Assembly (NCBI RefSeq): GCF_005281835.1 | Contig: NZ_RZIS01000002.1 | Coordinates: 744,001-808,000, forward strand | Direction: 5' to 3' | Length of the DNA: 64,000 bases | From: Vibrio profundi | GTDB taxonomy: Bacteria > Pseudomonadota > Gammaproteobacteria > Enterobacterales > Vibrionaceae | Made by a program: the position numbers and the translations under genes | Notes under the pieces: generated by a model | What the model was told of the DNA's origin: nothing | Databases searched by the model: none | Seen by the model: only the letters and a program-made list of their open reading frames with translations | In this document: positions 8,267-18,344 of the stretch, in pieces | Position numbering within the stretch: position 1 is the first letter of the stretch | Layout: each line of letters begins with the position of its first letter

Positions 8267-10420
8267 TCAATGTGCCTTCACGGCGAATTTAGTGGCCAGT
8301 TCATGTAATTCTGGCAGCATTCGATAAATGAGGTGGAGCTGTTGCAACACCATGCGCACTGATCCTTCATCTTCTTCACGCCATTCTGTGAGACGTTTAT
8401 CTAGATCTGGGTCATAGATATCGCTGACATCACACTCTTCACAATGACTGTCGAGTTGGTGATGCAGTGCTTCTAAGTGTTGGTGGATAACTCGATGAGC
8501 GTCCAACACCAGTTTGTGCGTGCTTTCGTCATCAATGCGAGTTCGATGGGCGCCTAAAGCTGAAATGTAGCTGAGTAACGCATGGTTTAGAGTGAGGAAT
8601 CGGAAGCTTTCATCAACAGCAGTTCGATATTTACCTGGCTCAACGAGCATATTACTAATCGCAGAAGTTAGGTTCGCATCGTTATTGTGGGCACTACGAC
8701 GAGCAATGCGGTAATTCAAATTGTCTTTTTTGCCGATCCGATACTGTCCAATGATCTGACCCAAATAAAGCTTATTTGAGTTAATGGCGTCACCCATTAC
8801 TCGGTGAAGGCGCTTGGATTGCCAATCTGGTAGTACAAATATTACCGCTAATACTGCGAGCAGACAGCCGATAAACGTATCTGCGAGCCTTGGTAATACT
8901 ACTGCGTAGCCTTCCCCTAATTGGTTAAAGCAGAACAGGACCAATAAGGTGATGAAGCCAGTCGCAAAACCGTAGTTATTGATTCTGAAAGCGAAAAACA
9001 TTACGCCACTAACCACAATGAACACCAATTGGCTTTCTTGGGATGGGAAGAAGGTCAGCAATGGCACACCAATTAACAAGCCTGCTACTGTACCAATCAC
9101 ACGCGCAGTCAGTTTTTGACGTGTTGCGCTGTAGTTGGGCTGGCAAACAAACAGCGTGGTTAACAGGATCCAGTAACCTTTTTCTATCTCTAACCCTTGA
9201 ATGATCGCATAACCAGCAGTCAATGCTAACGACATACGAATCGCGTGGCGAAATAGCATGGAATCTTTATTGAGGTTAGCTTTGATTTTTAGCCACATCG
9301 CTTTGAGCGTGTGTGGGTTGGTATCATCAAGCGTGTCTTCTTCTAACTTTTCTGCGTCTGGGTTGTTGATGTTTGATAACTGTTTTTCAACCGTCGCAAG
9401 GTTGTTAAACAGATAGCCTAGCTGCCCGAGCAATCCTTTCCACTGCGGATTATTTTGCTGTTGAAGATGGTGCAGGGAGGATTGCAGTTCATCCAAAGCC
9501 ATCATGGATTTATCGCTGTGCTGATACTCTGATCCAACTTTTAGGGAATGAGCGATATCACGACAGGCATTCGCTTGCGCTTCTAGCAAATACTTAAATC
9601 GGAACAATACATCGGAACGTTCAAAATGTTGTGCAAGCTCTTGATAGCGGTAGTGGCTTGAACTGACTCGCTCATGAATATCTTGTGCCATGAAATAGAT
9701 GTTCAGAAAGCGGTCACTAGGCCCATCAATATGACCACGCTTTGAACGATTAAGCAGTGTGGTTTTGCATGTATTTAGCGCAAGGACGGTGCTGGCGTTT
9801 AACTTCGCTTCTGTAATACGAAAAGGCTGAGGAGTGAGATCTCGGACAGGGTGGAATAATTCGGATTTCGTGTCCATGTATGCGGCCACTTCGGAAAACA
9901 CTTTAGCGAGGTTTTGTTGCACGGGCTGCATTGGCCAAAATATCTGCCAAATCATAGACATAAAGTAGTACCAAGCCGCTCCAGAAAGTAGCAATAAAGG
10001 CTGGAACCATAAGTTGTGGCTTTCGTGAGCACCAAGCATGGTATAGATCGCGATCAATAGCGATCCAAAAGCGATACTCGCATACTTGGGCCCAATGGCG
10101 CCTAACATGATGAAGGCGAAAGTCGAGATGAATAGCCCTGCGGCAAATAGCCAAGGAGTATCAAAGAGCAGCTCTATGGAAAAAGCAGCAATGGCAAAAC
10201 AGATAAAGGTTAAAGTTAGTGCTTTGAGACGACCGGTAAAACTGTCATCACTTTCTGCTAGTGCCGCAGCGATCACGCCTAAAATCAACGGAGTGATCAG
10301 CGTATTTTGTTTGAAGTACCAAGCCGGAATCACCACACCAAGTAAAGTAATTAAAATGAGAATGCTGTAGTTGATGGTTTTATTGGCCCAATAGAGGCGT
10401 AAATTTGCAGATAATTTCAC
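8267..10420 (-). CDS. yccS: YccS-type FUSC-family inner-membrane protein
   Basis: This 717-residue protein (from GTG 10420) closely matches the E. coli YccS layout: an N-terminal multi-helix membrane block, a soluble central region containing QDIHERVSSSHYRYQEL and ERSDVLFRF, a second membrane block with GYWILLTTLFVCQPNYSATR, and a C-terminal soluble region. The family is related to aromatic-acid efflux proteins (FUSC) but YccS has no proven substrate. An ATG at 10471 would add 17 residues; the GTG start matches the usual family length. It is divergent from helD, a neighbourhood also found in E. coli. Confidence 0.9.
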   Translation of the reverse strand: MKLSANLRLYWANKTINYSILILITLLGVVIPAWYFKQNTLITPLILGVIAAALAESDDSFTGRLKALTLTFICFAIAAFSIELLFDTPWLFAAGLFISTFAFIMLGAIGPKYASIAFGSLLIAIYTMLGAHESHNLWFQPLLLLSGAAWYYFMSMIWQIFWPMQPVQQNLAKVFSEVAAYMDTKSELFHPVRDLTPQPFRITEAKLNASTVLALNTCKTTLLNRSKRGHIDGPSDRFLNIYFMAQDIHERVSSSHYRYQELAQHFERSDVLFRFKYLLEAQANACRDIAHSLKVGSEYQHSDKSMMALDELQSSLHHLQQQNNPQWKGLLGQLGYLFNNLATVEKQLSNINNPDAEKLEEDTLDDTNPHTLKAMWLKIKANLNKDSMLFRHAIRMSLALTAGYAIIQGLEIEKGYWILLTTLFVCQPNYSATRQKLTARVIGTVAGLLIGVPLLTFFPSQESQLVFIVVSGVMFFAFRINNYGFATGFITLLVLFCFNQLGEGYAVVLPRLADTFIGCLLAVLAVIFVLPDWQSKRLHRVMGDAINSNKLYLGQIIGQYRIGKKDNLNYRIARRSAHNNDANLTSAISNMLVEPGKYRTAVDESFRFLTLNHALLSYISALGAHRTRIDDESTHKLVLDAHRVIHQHLEALHHQLDSHCEECDVSDIYDPDLDKRLTEWREEDEGSVRMVLQQLHLIYRMLPELHELATKFAVKAH

Positions 10421-10597
10421 AGTGATGAACAGGCAATGGAAAACCACAATCCTAGCAGATATCAATAGCAAGATTATGATACAGGTCGATATTTTCCTTT
10501 AGATGCTCAGGAAATCACCAATAGGATGCTGACTATTATTATTTCCAGTGGCGGCATGATATAAATTGGGGATTCCCAAACTAAGAGCGTAGTACCA

Positions 10598-12667
10598 ATG
10601 CAGCTAAGCGCGAATAAGACTGCACAGTTTTTTATTCAAAATGAATACCATCAAGTTGAACTCGACGATCAAAAGTTATTACTTTCTTCAATAGGCAGTG
10701 AAGAGCGCATTCCATTTACCGTGTGGAATGGGAAAGTGGCATTACGTCGTGGGATATTTTGGGGTTCGATTCAGTTTTTTGCTCACACTAATGACGGTGT
10801 TGAACGCAGCTGGTTGGTGCAAGGGCTACCCTGGGAAAAATGTCGTAAATTCGCGCGGGTCGCGATTGCTGCTTATCAGCAATGGCACAATACACAATGT
10901 GAACAGCTTGCTGTACATCTTCCGCAGTGGGAAGTTGAACTGAATCGCTTAGAACACCTTCCAGCCTTTCTATCTAATTCGAAAGTAAATACTTGGGTCG
11001 CTCAGGTCAAACAAGATCTCGAAGCGATGACAATGACATTGGACGAAGCACAGCAAAGATTACCTCATCGAGTTGAGAAGCTTGAACCTTGGTTGAACGA
11101 CACTGCTGAGAGACTTCAGCGACGAAATCAGGAGTGGCTAGATACAGAGCGAGCAAATTGGGAGGTGCTCTTTTCGCAGTGTGAATCGTCTCCGCTTAAC
11201 ATTTCTCAGCAATATGCAGTTCTTCTAAACGATGATCATAACTTAGTTTTGGCGGGCGCTGGTTCTGGTAAAACAAGCGTTCTGACAGCGCGTGTCGCTT
11301 ATTTATTACAGAGTCATCAAGCTCAAGCGCATGAACTACTGTTATTGGCGTTTGGCCGTGAAGCGGCAGACGAAATGAAACAGCGCTTAGATGACAAAGT
11401 GGGGATGTCTGCCGAACAAGTGCAGGTGAACACTTTCCACCAACTGGGATTAAAGATACTCAATCAAGTTGAGCCTGAACCCGTCGTGATTTCACCTATA
11501 GCTTTAGATAGTAACCAGAAGCAAGCTTGGTGCATTGATTGGTTGAAAAAGCACTGGATGACACCGACCAATTTTAAGCGCTGGCAAAAGCATTTATCTA
11601 AGTGGCCTATCGCCTACCTAACGGGTGATGATGAGTTAGGTAGCCATGCTTCAAACCCTAAGCTTATCAATTGGCTAGAAAATCAGTTAGATCAGTTATC
11701 GGCTTCTGGTCTAACAAAGAAAGAAGTTCAGCAACAGCTGGTGGATCATTCCGACTATACGCGTTTGAATAGCGAACTTGCATTATGTTGGCCATGTGTC
11801 ACGGCATGGCAAAAAATGCTCAAAGAACAAAAGCATATCGACTTCTCAACCATGATCAGTCGAGCGACTCAGTACATCGAAAAAGGACGTTTTGTTTCAC
11901 CTTGGAAATTCATCATGATTGATGAATACCAAGATATTTCGCCAGACCGTTTAGCATTGGTGGAAGCCTTGTGTGCTCAAAGCAAAGATGACCAACAAAC
12001 CTCAATCTTTGCGGTAGGCGACGATTGGCAATCGATCTATCAGTTTGCAGGGGCAGATGTTGATCTAACCACCGGTTTTAAAGAGCGTTTTGAAAGCTCG
12101 ACGATTCACCATTTAGATACAACTTATCGCTTTAATAATATGCTGGGTGAGGTGGCTAATCGCTTTATTCAGGAAAACCCCAAACAGCTGCCAAAAACAC
12201 TCAATAGCTTCAAACAGCAGAAGCAAAAGGCGGTCTATACTGCACCGAGTAAGGATGTCGAAAAAATACTGGGGCAGATTGATCACCAAGCCAAGCAAAA
12301 GAAATCAGTGCTGTTACTTGGACGCAATCATTACCATAAGCCGGAGCTGCTAGAGGATTGGAAGCAGATCTACACCTCGGTCGATATTAGCTTTATGACA
12401 TGCCATGCCAGCAAAGGTAAAGAGGCTGACTTCGTGATCATTTTGGCTGTGGATGAAGGTCAATTCCCAGCGAAGAAAAAACAGCTGCATATTGATGGCG
12501 CGTTGACGGCGTCATCAGATCTGTTCCCTTATGCGGAAGAGCGTCGCCTGTTTTATGTCGCAATGACCAGAGCCAAAGAAAAAGTGTGGATTACACACAG
12601 TGGTGACGGTTCCGGTTTTGTCCAAGAACTGCATGAATTTGATTATCCAGTGATTAAGAAAAAGTAA
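10598..12667 (+). CDS. helD: DNA helicase IV (UvrD/Rep superfamily 1)
   Basis: This 689-residue 3'-5' helicase has an HelD-type N-terminal extension (about 1-195) before the motor. Motifs seen are Walker A GAGSGKT (220-226), motif II DEYQDISPDRL, motif III VGDDWQSIYQF, motif IV TYRFN, motif V HASKGKEADFV and motif VI FYVAMTRAKEKVW. The usual role is in recombination and fork repair. The VOC gene follows after 9 bases and is probably cotranscribed. The start codon has only a weak ribosome site. Confidence 0.95.
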   Translation: MQLSANKTAQFFIQNEYHQVELDDQKLLLSSIGSEERIPFTVWNGKVALRRGIFWGSIQFFAHTNDGVERSWLVQGLPWEKCRKFARVAIAAYQQWHNTQCEQLAVHLPQWEVELNRLEHLPAFLSNSKVNTWVAQVKQDLEAMTMTLDEAQQRLPHRVEKLEPWLNDTAERLQRRNQEWLDTERANWEVLFSQCESSPLNISQQYAVLLNDDHNLVLAGAGSGKTSVLTARVAYLLQSHQAQAHELLLLAFGREAADEMKQRLDDKVGMSAEQVQVNTFHQLGLKILNQVEPEPVVISPIALDSNQKQAWCIDWLKKHWMTPTNFKRWQKHLSKWPIAYLTGDDELGSHASNPKLINWLENQLDQLSASGLTKKEVQQQLVDHSDYTRLNSELALCWPCVTAWQKMLKEQKHIDFSTMISRATQYIEKGRFVSPWKFIMIDEYQDISPDRLALVEALCAQSKDDQQTSIFAVGDDWQSIYQFAGADVDLTTGFKERFESSTIHHLDTTYRFNNMLGEVANRFIQENPKQLPKTLNSFKQQKQKAVYTAPSKDVEKILGQIDHQAKQKKSVLLLGRNHYHKPELLEDWKQIYTSVDISFMTCHASKGKEADFVIILAVDEGQFPAKKKQLHIDGALTASSDLFPYAEERRLFYVAMTRAKEKVWITHSGDGSGFVQELHEFDYPVIKKK

Positions 12668-12676
12668 GGATACGAA

Positions 12677-13033
12677 ATGGAATTAGAACATGGTTCGATT
12701 AACTACATAGAGTTTGCAGCAAAAGATATCCCCGCGACTAAAGTATTCTTCAAATCTGTTTTTGATTGGAGTTTTGAAGACTACGGCGAAGAATATGCAG
12801 CTTTTACCGCTAAGGGGCTAACAGGAGGTTTTTACCAAGCCGAATTAGCTTCAAGTGCGGAAAAAGGGGGAGCGCTGATGGTGTTCTATAGTGCGAACTT
12901 AGAAGAAACATTGGCTGCAGTTGAACAAGCTAATGGTAAAATTAATCGCGACATCTTCTCTTTCCCTGGCGGCCGACGTTTTCATTTCATTGAGCCAAGT
13001 GGCAATGAAATGGCGGTATGGAGCGATAAATAG
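12677..13033 (+). CDS. VOC/glyoxalase-superfamily protein
   Basis: This 118-residue protein has the paired beta-alpha-beta-beta-beta fold of the vicinal oxygen chelate superfamily: it opens INYIEFAAKDIPATKVFFKS and ends FHFIEPSGNEMAVWSDK. The C-terminal Glu is a typical metal ligand. Substrate is unknown. It lies behind helD and convergent to mgsA, whose product methylglyoxal is the classic glyoxalase substrate; a functional link is tempting but not shown by sequence. The ribosome site is AAGGA. Confidence 0.75.
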   Translation: MELEHGSINYIEFAAKDIPATKVFFKSVFDWSFEDYGEEYAAFTAKGLTGGFYQAELASSAEKGGALMVFYSANLEETLAAVEQANGKINRDIFSFPGGRRFHFIEPSGNEMAVWSDK

Positions 13034-13041
13034 TTCAAAAG

Positions 13042-13067
13042 AAAAGCCAGTCGAGAGACTGGCTTTT
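13042..13067. terminator. Bidirectional terminator, helD unit / mgsA
   Basis: AAAAGCCAGTC and GACTGGCTTTT form an 11-bp stem with a GAGA loop, flanked by A and T runs so that it can act on both strands between the convergent VOC gene and mgsA. Confidence 0.85.
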
Positions 13068-13088
13068 TAGTGTTTAGAGTAGGCTAGA

Positions 13089-13544
13089 TTATGTACGCTC
13101 TGCTAAATAGGCTTCATAATCTGGGATTTCGATAGCCACTTCTTCTTCCAATAAGCTTGAACTGAATAGGAAGTTTGCCGTAGCGCGGTTAGCCGCCACT
13201 GGAATATTCCAAACGCTTGCGATTCGAAGCAGTGCTTTGACATCTGGGTCATGCGGTACCGCATTGAGCGGATCCCAGAAGAAAATAAGCATATCGATTT
13301 TGCCTTCAGAAATAAGTGCGCCTAATTGTTGGTCGCCACCCATTGGGCCACTGATCATGCTTTTAATGGCTAAGCCTGTTTCTTTGCTTAGCATTGAACC
13401 TGTTGTACCTGTCGCGTAGAGAAAGTGCTTTTGCAGCTTTTCTTTGTTTTCCGTTACCCATCTTAATAATTCTGGTTTGCAGTTGTCGTGAGCAACTAGA
13501 GCAACGTGTTTATGAGCTGGCATTGTTCTCGTTGTTTTTTGCAT
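13089..13544 (-). CDS. mgsA: Methylglyoxal synthase
   Basis: This 151-residue enzyme converts dihydroxyacetone phosphate to methylglyoxal plus phosphate. His19 and Lys23 in ALVAHDNCK, the phosphate loop TGTTGSML, the catalytic Asp71 in SGPMGGDQQ and His98 in AVPHDPD are all present, and the length equals the family's. It bypasses lower glycolysis when phosphate is limiting. Its position near helD and yccS matches the E. coli neighbourhood. Confidence 0.96.
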   Translation of the reverse strand: MQKTTRTMPAHKHVALVAHDNCKPELLRWVTENKEKLQKHFLYATGTTGSMLSKETGLAIKSMISGPMGGDQQLGALISEGKIDMLIFFWDPLNAVPHDPDVKALLRIASVWNIPVAANRATANFLFSSSLLEEEVAIEIPDYEAYLAERT

Positions 13545-13570
13545 TATTGTCTACCTAATTATTGGAATTT

Positions 13571-14620
13571 TTATTTGTTATCGTCCGTTGAATCTACACG
13601 CGTTTCGACACTGAAAATAGGTCGATACTCCGAAGGAGACAAAGAGTCAGCAATGACTTTACCACCTAAAGTTGTTGGAGTAAGTGACTCGATAGTAGGT
13701 GTCGCTTTGGTATCATAAGATTGTCCACGCAGATAGCTTACCGCCTGCTGTACAGATAAGCGACCCTGTTCGACCATTTTATCAGTGGGAGCGTAAAGCA
13801 CTTTGTTACGAAGTAACCCTCTGTACACTCCGTGACTTAAGTAGCTTGAGACTAAGCCGATCTCACCAGTTTTACCTGCTGCTCTTAACTCACTGATTGC
13901 AGCTTCAACGGCGACCGCACTGCCTACAATATACTGGATATTTGGCATATCAATGACACGCTGTACTAAATTGCGTTGCAGCTCTTTATCATTGTCCGCC
14001 CAGTAGCTTATCGCAATATTGATTTCACTGTTTTGGATTGCGTCATAAAAACCGAGAGCCACTGGTTTTGTTCCACCGCTAGATTGTGGTCCAAGTAGCA
14101 AGGCGATGTTTACCTTCTCGGAACCTTTAGGGTGCTTTTGTGCGAGGTACTGTCCGGCTTGGTAACCCATCTCCGTCCAATTTACGCCTACTGTGCCTTT
14201 AACTAACTCCGATTGCTTGTCATTGACCGATAACTTATTCACCGTTGCAAATACTGGAGTGGTGCCAACCCAATTACTTAGATTGTTGTAGAAAGCGTCA
14301 GGAGCAACGGTACCCAGAATAATCGCGTCGGCTCCCCATTCATTGCATACTTCCAGTTGCCTTTCTTGCTTAGTTTTATTTGGGTAGCCGCCAGACTCTA
14401 ACACTCGTAAGTCGATGCCTAACTTTTCTGCCTCAGAAACCATTCCATAGTTAACGGAGAGCCAGTACGAGTCTTTTAAGTGTGGGTAAATGGCGCAGAC
14501 TTTTTCAATAGGCTGGGTGTTTTTTTGATCGAAGCTTGAATTGGCTGAATAAGAAAGCGAAGAGAAGGATACTCCGCCTAGCGTGAGAAATAATGATAAT
14601 GCAGCGCGTTTGATTGGCAT
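13571..14620 (-). CDS. torT: TorT-type periplasmic TMAO-sensing protein
   Basis: From the ATG at 14620 this is a 349-residue periplasmic binding protein of the type I (LacI/ribose-binding-like) fold, with a signal peptide IKRAALSLFLTLGGVSFSSLSYS. Two in-frame ATGs (14641, 14656) lie upstream and none has a clear ribosome site. TorT binds trimethylamine N-oxide and contacts the sensor domain of TorS. The divergent neighbour is a TorS-type kinase, supporting the call. The TorR regulator and the torCAD reductase genes are not in this window. Confidence 0.85.
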   Translation of the reverse strand: MPIKRAALSLFLTLGGVSFSSLSYSANSSFDQKNTQPIEKVCAIYPHLKDSYWLSVNYGMVSEAEKLGIDLRVLESGGYPNKTKQERQLEVCNEWGADAIILGTVAPDAFYNNLSNWVGTTPVFATVNKLSVNDKQSELVKGTVGVNWTEMGYQAGQYLAQKHPKGSEKVNIALLLGPQSSGGTKPVALGFYDAIQNSEINIAISYWADNDKELQRNLVQRVIDMPNIQYIVGSAVAVEAAISELRAAGKTGEIGLVSSYLSHGVYRGLLRNKVLYAPTDKMVEQGRLSVQQAVSYLRGQSYDTKATPTIESLTPTTLGGKVIADSLSPSEYRPIFSVETRVDSTDDNK

Positions 14621-14714
14621 GAATAAGCAGTTTATTGGCATTGAATAAGTAAACATTGCAAAATATAGCGTATTCTGGATGGGTAAAGAAGAACGATTTT
14701 AAGGTTTACGGAAT

Positions 14715-17639
14715 ATGTGGTTAGCAACGGCGAGTATAGGCCGAAAGTTATTGGTGTCTTTTTTAGCGATGGCGCTGTTGGTATTACTTTCCGCATTGAT
14801 AGGGGTGTCAGGATTTAGCTTTGTTGCTAAGACAGAGCGTAACGTAGTGGACTCAGCTATCCCTGCCATGATTGAAGCTAGGCAAGTATCAGAGCTTAGT
14901 ACTCGTATTATCTCTTCCGTACATACGCTTTCTAACGCTAAAAATGAGCAGGAGCGTAAAGCTGCTGGCACTGTACTTTTCGATCAGCTCGAATCCTTAC
15001 TTCAGCATATTAAAGATCTAGGCGTGGACTCATTTGATTCTGAGCTACTGTCGAATTTGGAAACCAATGTCCAAAGTGTCATCGATACGCTCGGGGAGCT
15101 GGGTGTCTCTGTTGAACGTAAACTGTGGTTGGCGAAAGAGCTCACGTCACGCGTTGGAGAAATGCGTAAATTGGGTGAAGAGCTTGAGCAGCTAACCCGT
15201 ACTCAAGTTCTCAATACCAGCACAATCGCGGTGGCAAATGTCACTCATATCTACGACTTATTAGAAACAGCCCAAACTGAAAAAGCGTACCAAGCATTAG
15301 ATGCATTAGTTGAAGTCGATTTGGACTTGTCTGAACGCTTACATGAACTGCATTTACTGGCGTTTCGTATGCTTAATCAGATTGAAGAAACGCAAACTGT
15401 TACCAATGTCGAGCGTATCTATCAAATTCAATCTGATTTTGAATCCAACTTAACCATAATGAAACGACGGGTGAAAGCGGTCGAAGACCCGACTCGTTCT
15501 CAGCAAATGGCGGATCTGCTAACTGAGTTAGGAAAACGCAAAGTCGTGTTCGATATCTTGCTAAGGCAATACGAAAACGAGCAGCAATCTGAATATTTGA
15601 TGCGTAATACCTTGGAATTGTTTGCTCAGTTAAACGCCACGGTCAATACCTTAGTAGACGATTCAAATCTTAGTACAACAGAAGCAGTAGAAGAACTCAC
15701 AACGACGCTGAATTACGCGCAGTGGTCATTGTCCATTATCTCGATCATTGGTTTGATCATTGTGGCTTTCATTGTGTGGAGAGTAGTGTACGTTTCGGTT
15801 GTAAAACGCCTAACGGAATACTCTGCGGCGCTAATGTCTATCGCTCAAGGCCGGCTTAATATCGATATTCCGGTCAAAGGTAATGACGAGTTGGCTCATA
15901 TTGGTGAAGCGATTATTACTGCGCGCAACACTGCGCAAGCATTACAAGTGGTTGCTGTTGGAGAAGCAAAAGCGAAGCGCGAGTTAGAAGACCATAAAGA
16001 GCACCTTGAAGAGCTGGTGACGGAACGTACTTATCAACTACAGCAGACTAATGAACGATTGAACGTAGAGGTAGTAAACCATGCCAAAGCGCGTTCAGCG
16101 GCCGAACAAGCAAGCCGTGCTAAATCGGCATTCTTAGCAACGATGAGTCATGAAATCCGTACACCAATGAACGGTGTGCTTGGTACTGCGAGGTTACTTA
16201 AAGATACGGGGCTAAATGCCTTACAACTTGGCTATGCCGATATTATTAACCGAAGCGGTAAAAACTTATTGGCGATTTTGAACGATGTTTTAGATTATTC
16301 GAAAATAGAAGCGGGTCATCTGGAAATCCGTATTGCGTCGTTCGATCTGCATCAAATGGTGCAAGATACTTACCAATTGATGGAAAGTCGGGCTGGAGAG
16401 AAGTCGATCGATTTCAGTTATTTTATTGAAAGCGATGTTGAAAAATATTGGCGAGGTGACGTGACTCGATTGAGCCAAATACTCAATAATCTTGTTGGTA
16501 ACGCGATTAAATTTACCGACAGTGGCTCGGTCGATATTTATATCAGCCTAGATTTAGATGATTCGAAAAAGCTGCTTTTTGAAGTTTCTGATACTGGTGC
16601 CGGTATTGCTGAATCTGAATTGAACGGCTTGTTTGATGCGTTCACTCAGGCAAGTTCCGGCCATCACAAAGCGGGCGGTACAGGGCTTGGACTGGCGATC
16701 AGTAAGCGTATTATGGAAACCATGGGCGGTGAAATAGGTGTTGATTCGACAGAAGGAGAGGGCAGCCGTTTTTGGTTCTCACTGAAACTAGAGCCCGGTG
16801 AGGAAGTTCAACTTCCCGTTTTAACTGCGGATGAAGAGAGCGTCAGAGCCAAAGTTTTATTGATTGAAGATAATCCGGTGAACTGCATTGTCGCTGAAGG
16901 CTTCTTGAATAACCTTGGCCATGAGGTGGTGGTAGCGATGTCCGGGGTAGAGGCAAAAACGCAACTAGAACAACAAAGTTTTGATATTGCTTTGGTAGAC
17001 ATTAACTTGCCCGATTGCAACGGCACCGACTTATTGCAAGAACTTAAAACAATCGAACGGGCGAAAAGTAACGTTGAAGCTTCAGAATTAACGCCTATGA
17101 TTGCAGTGTCTGCCCATGTGTTCAATGAAGAAGTTGAGAGCTATCTCGATGCAGGCTTTGACGGCTTTCTACCTAAGCCACTTGAAAAAGAAGCCTTGGC
17201 AGCATTGATAGCTGCGAAACTAGGAGGTAAGGCCTTGTTATTACCCCAAGAGATTGAAATAGAAAAGACAGCTAGGCAAGAAGCAGAGCTCACTGCGCAG
17301 TCGTTATCAAGTAAGATCATTAACTCAAAAGTGGTTGAGTCTGACCTGAAAATACTTGGGCAAGAGAAAATGAGTACCATTATTGGCTTATTTGAGTCGA
17401 GTAGCGATGACATCGTTAAACAACTTGAACAAAGCTTGCTTGATGAGAACCCAACGTTGATAAAGTCTTTGGCGCACAAACTCAAAGGTTCAGCGGGAAG
17501 CTTAGGGCTGAGTGCGCTGTTTTCTCTTTGTCGTGATATCGAAATTAGTGGCGATCCGCTGGATTGTTATCGAGCAAAACAAGGTGAGCTTAAATCTATG
17601 CTTGAGCAATCTAAACAAGCTTTGCAGGTTTATCGCTAG
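14715..17639 (+). CDS. torS: TorS-type hybrid sensor histidine kinase
   Basis: This 974-residue inner-membrane tripartite kinase has a membrane segment near 8-35, a long helical periplasmic sensor, a second segment near 335-360, HAMP, a histidine kinase domain (phospho-acceptor His479 in FLATMSHEIRTP), an ATPase domain with DTGAGIAE and GGTGLGLAIS, a receiver domain (Asp762 in ALVDINLPD) and an HPt domain (His921 in SLAHKLKGSAGS). This is the TorS phosphorelay layout. It is divergent from torT. TorR is the expected final acceptor, encoded elsewhere. Confidence 0.92.
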   Translation: MWLATASIGRKLLVSFLAMALLVLLSALIGVSGFSFVAKTERNVVDSAIPAMIEARQVSELSTRIISSVHTLSNAKNEQERKAAGTVLFDQLESLLQHIKDLGVDSFDSELLSNLETNVQSVIDTLGELGVSVERKLWLAKELTSRVGEMRKLGEELEQLTRTQVLNTSTIAVANVTHIYDLLETAQTEKAYQALDALVEVDLDLSERLHELHLLAFRMLNQIEETQTVTNVERIYQIQSDFESNLTIMKRRVKAVEDPTRSQQMADLLTELGKRKVVFDILLRQYENEQQSEYLMRNTLELFAQLNATVNTLVDDSNLSTTEAVEELTTTLNYAQWSLSIISIIGLIIVAFIVWRVVYVSVVKRLTEYSAALMSIAQGRLNIDIPVKGNDELAHIGEAIITARNTAQALQVVAVGEAKAKRELEDHKEHLEELVTERTYQLQQTNERLNVEVVNHAKARSAAEQASRAKSAFLATMSHEIRTPMNGVLGTARLLKDTGLNALQLGYADIINRSGKNLLAILNDVLDYSKIEAGHLEIRIASFDLHQMVQDTYQLMESRAGEKSIDFSYFIESDVEKYWRGDVTRLSQILNNLVGNAIKFTDSGSVDIYISLDLDDSKKLLFEVSDTGAGIAESELNGLFDAFTQASSGHHKAGGTGLGLAISKRIMETMGGEIGVDSTEGEGSRFWFSLKLEPGEEVQLPVLTADEESVRAKVLLIEDNPVNCIVAEGFLNNLGHEVVVAMSGVEAKTQLEQQSFDIALVDINLPDCNGTDLLQELKTIERAKSNVEASELTPMIAVSAHVFNEEVESYLDAGFDGFLPKPLEKEALAALIAAKLGGKALLLPQEIEIEKTARQEAELTAQSLSSKIINSKVVESDLKILGQEKMSTIIGLFESSSDDIVKQLEQSLLDENPTLIKSLAHKLKGSAGSLGLSALFSLCRDIEISGDPLDCYRAKQGELKSMLEQSKQALQVYR

Positions 17640-17691
17640 CCCGGTGAAACGCTGAATCGATGACAGTTTTCAGTACGAGATTTCCTTAAAT

Positions 17692-17720
17692 AAAAATCCT
17701 CTACATGGTAGAGGATTTTT
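17692..17720 (+). terminator. Terminator after torS
   Basis: AAAAATCCTCTAC and GTAGAGGATTTTT form a 13-bp stem around ATG, with a T run. It can also serve the convergent small gene at 17755-17943. Confidence 0.85.
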
Positions 17721-17754
17721 TAATTTGCTTGAGACTGATATTAGAGTGGGCATA

Positions 17755-17943
17755 TCAAGACCAATCATTATCATTAAACATCTGTACATCTAAGGCATTA
17801 GCATCATCGTCAAATGGGTGCTCTGCACGCCCTCTGAGAAGTTCCAGCTGGTTCTCTAACATGTTCACGGTGTCGTAGTCACCTTCGGAGCATGCAATGT
17901 AAATTTGTTGCTCAAGAGCTTCGATATTGTCTCTAATCCTCAT
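17755..17943 (-). CDS. Small acidic conserved-type protein
   Basis: This 62-residue protein is strongly acidic with an N-terminal coiled-coil-like helix (about 1-38; EALEQQIYIACSEGDYDT) and a C-terminal tail ending FNDNDWS. I know no function. The ATG has an excellent GGAGG ribosome site, and the gene is monocistronic with its own spacer, so I regard it as real. Confidence 0.75.
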   Translation of the reverse strand: MRIRDNIEALEQQIYIACSEGDYDTVNMLENQLELLRGRAEHPFDDDANALDVQMFNDNDWS

Positions 17944-18344
17944 AGGAGCCTCCCAGTGAGTATATTACCGATTCTCACTGCGATTATAGTCCAGCAAATT
18001 GGATTCGATCGGTCGATTTTCTTTGCTTAGTGAGTCAATTGGTTAGCTTGATCACCCAAACTTACAGATGTAGATCCGAATTACAAAGCGATCCAATAAC
18101 TTATTAGACTCTGCTCAGTTATGAGACAAATAAGTATTTCACGGTACTCTTCTATGCCGTTTTCTTCTAAGTCGATTTTGGGCAGGGAATTACATCGTGT
18201 AAGCCGCTTTGTACATACTTTTTCCATCGGGCTGTTTCGAACCGGTATGCGCATATCTGTCTAATAAGCGTATATCACATTGCATTAATCCGTATGGTGT
18301 ATATAATTTACCCTGACAAAATACCATTCCATAAAGGTTGAAAA
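17944..18344. other. Intergenic spacer upstream of small secreted protein
   Basis: This 400-base spacer holds no convincing gene. Near its right end, around 18290-18310, an AT-rich stretch with TATAAT-like bases could be the promoter of the 55-residue secreted protein. I see no RNA gene signature. Confidence 0.5.
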
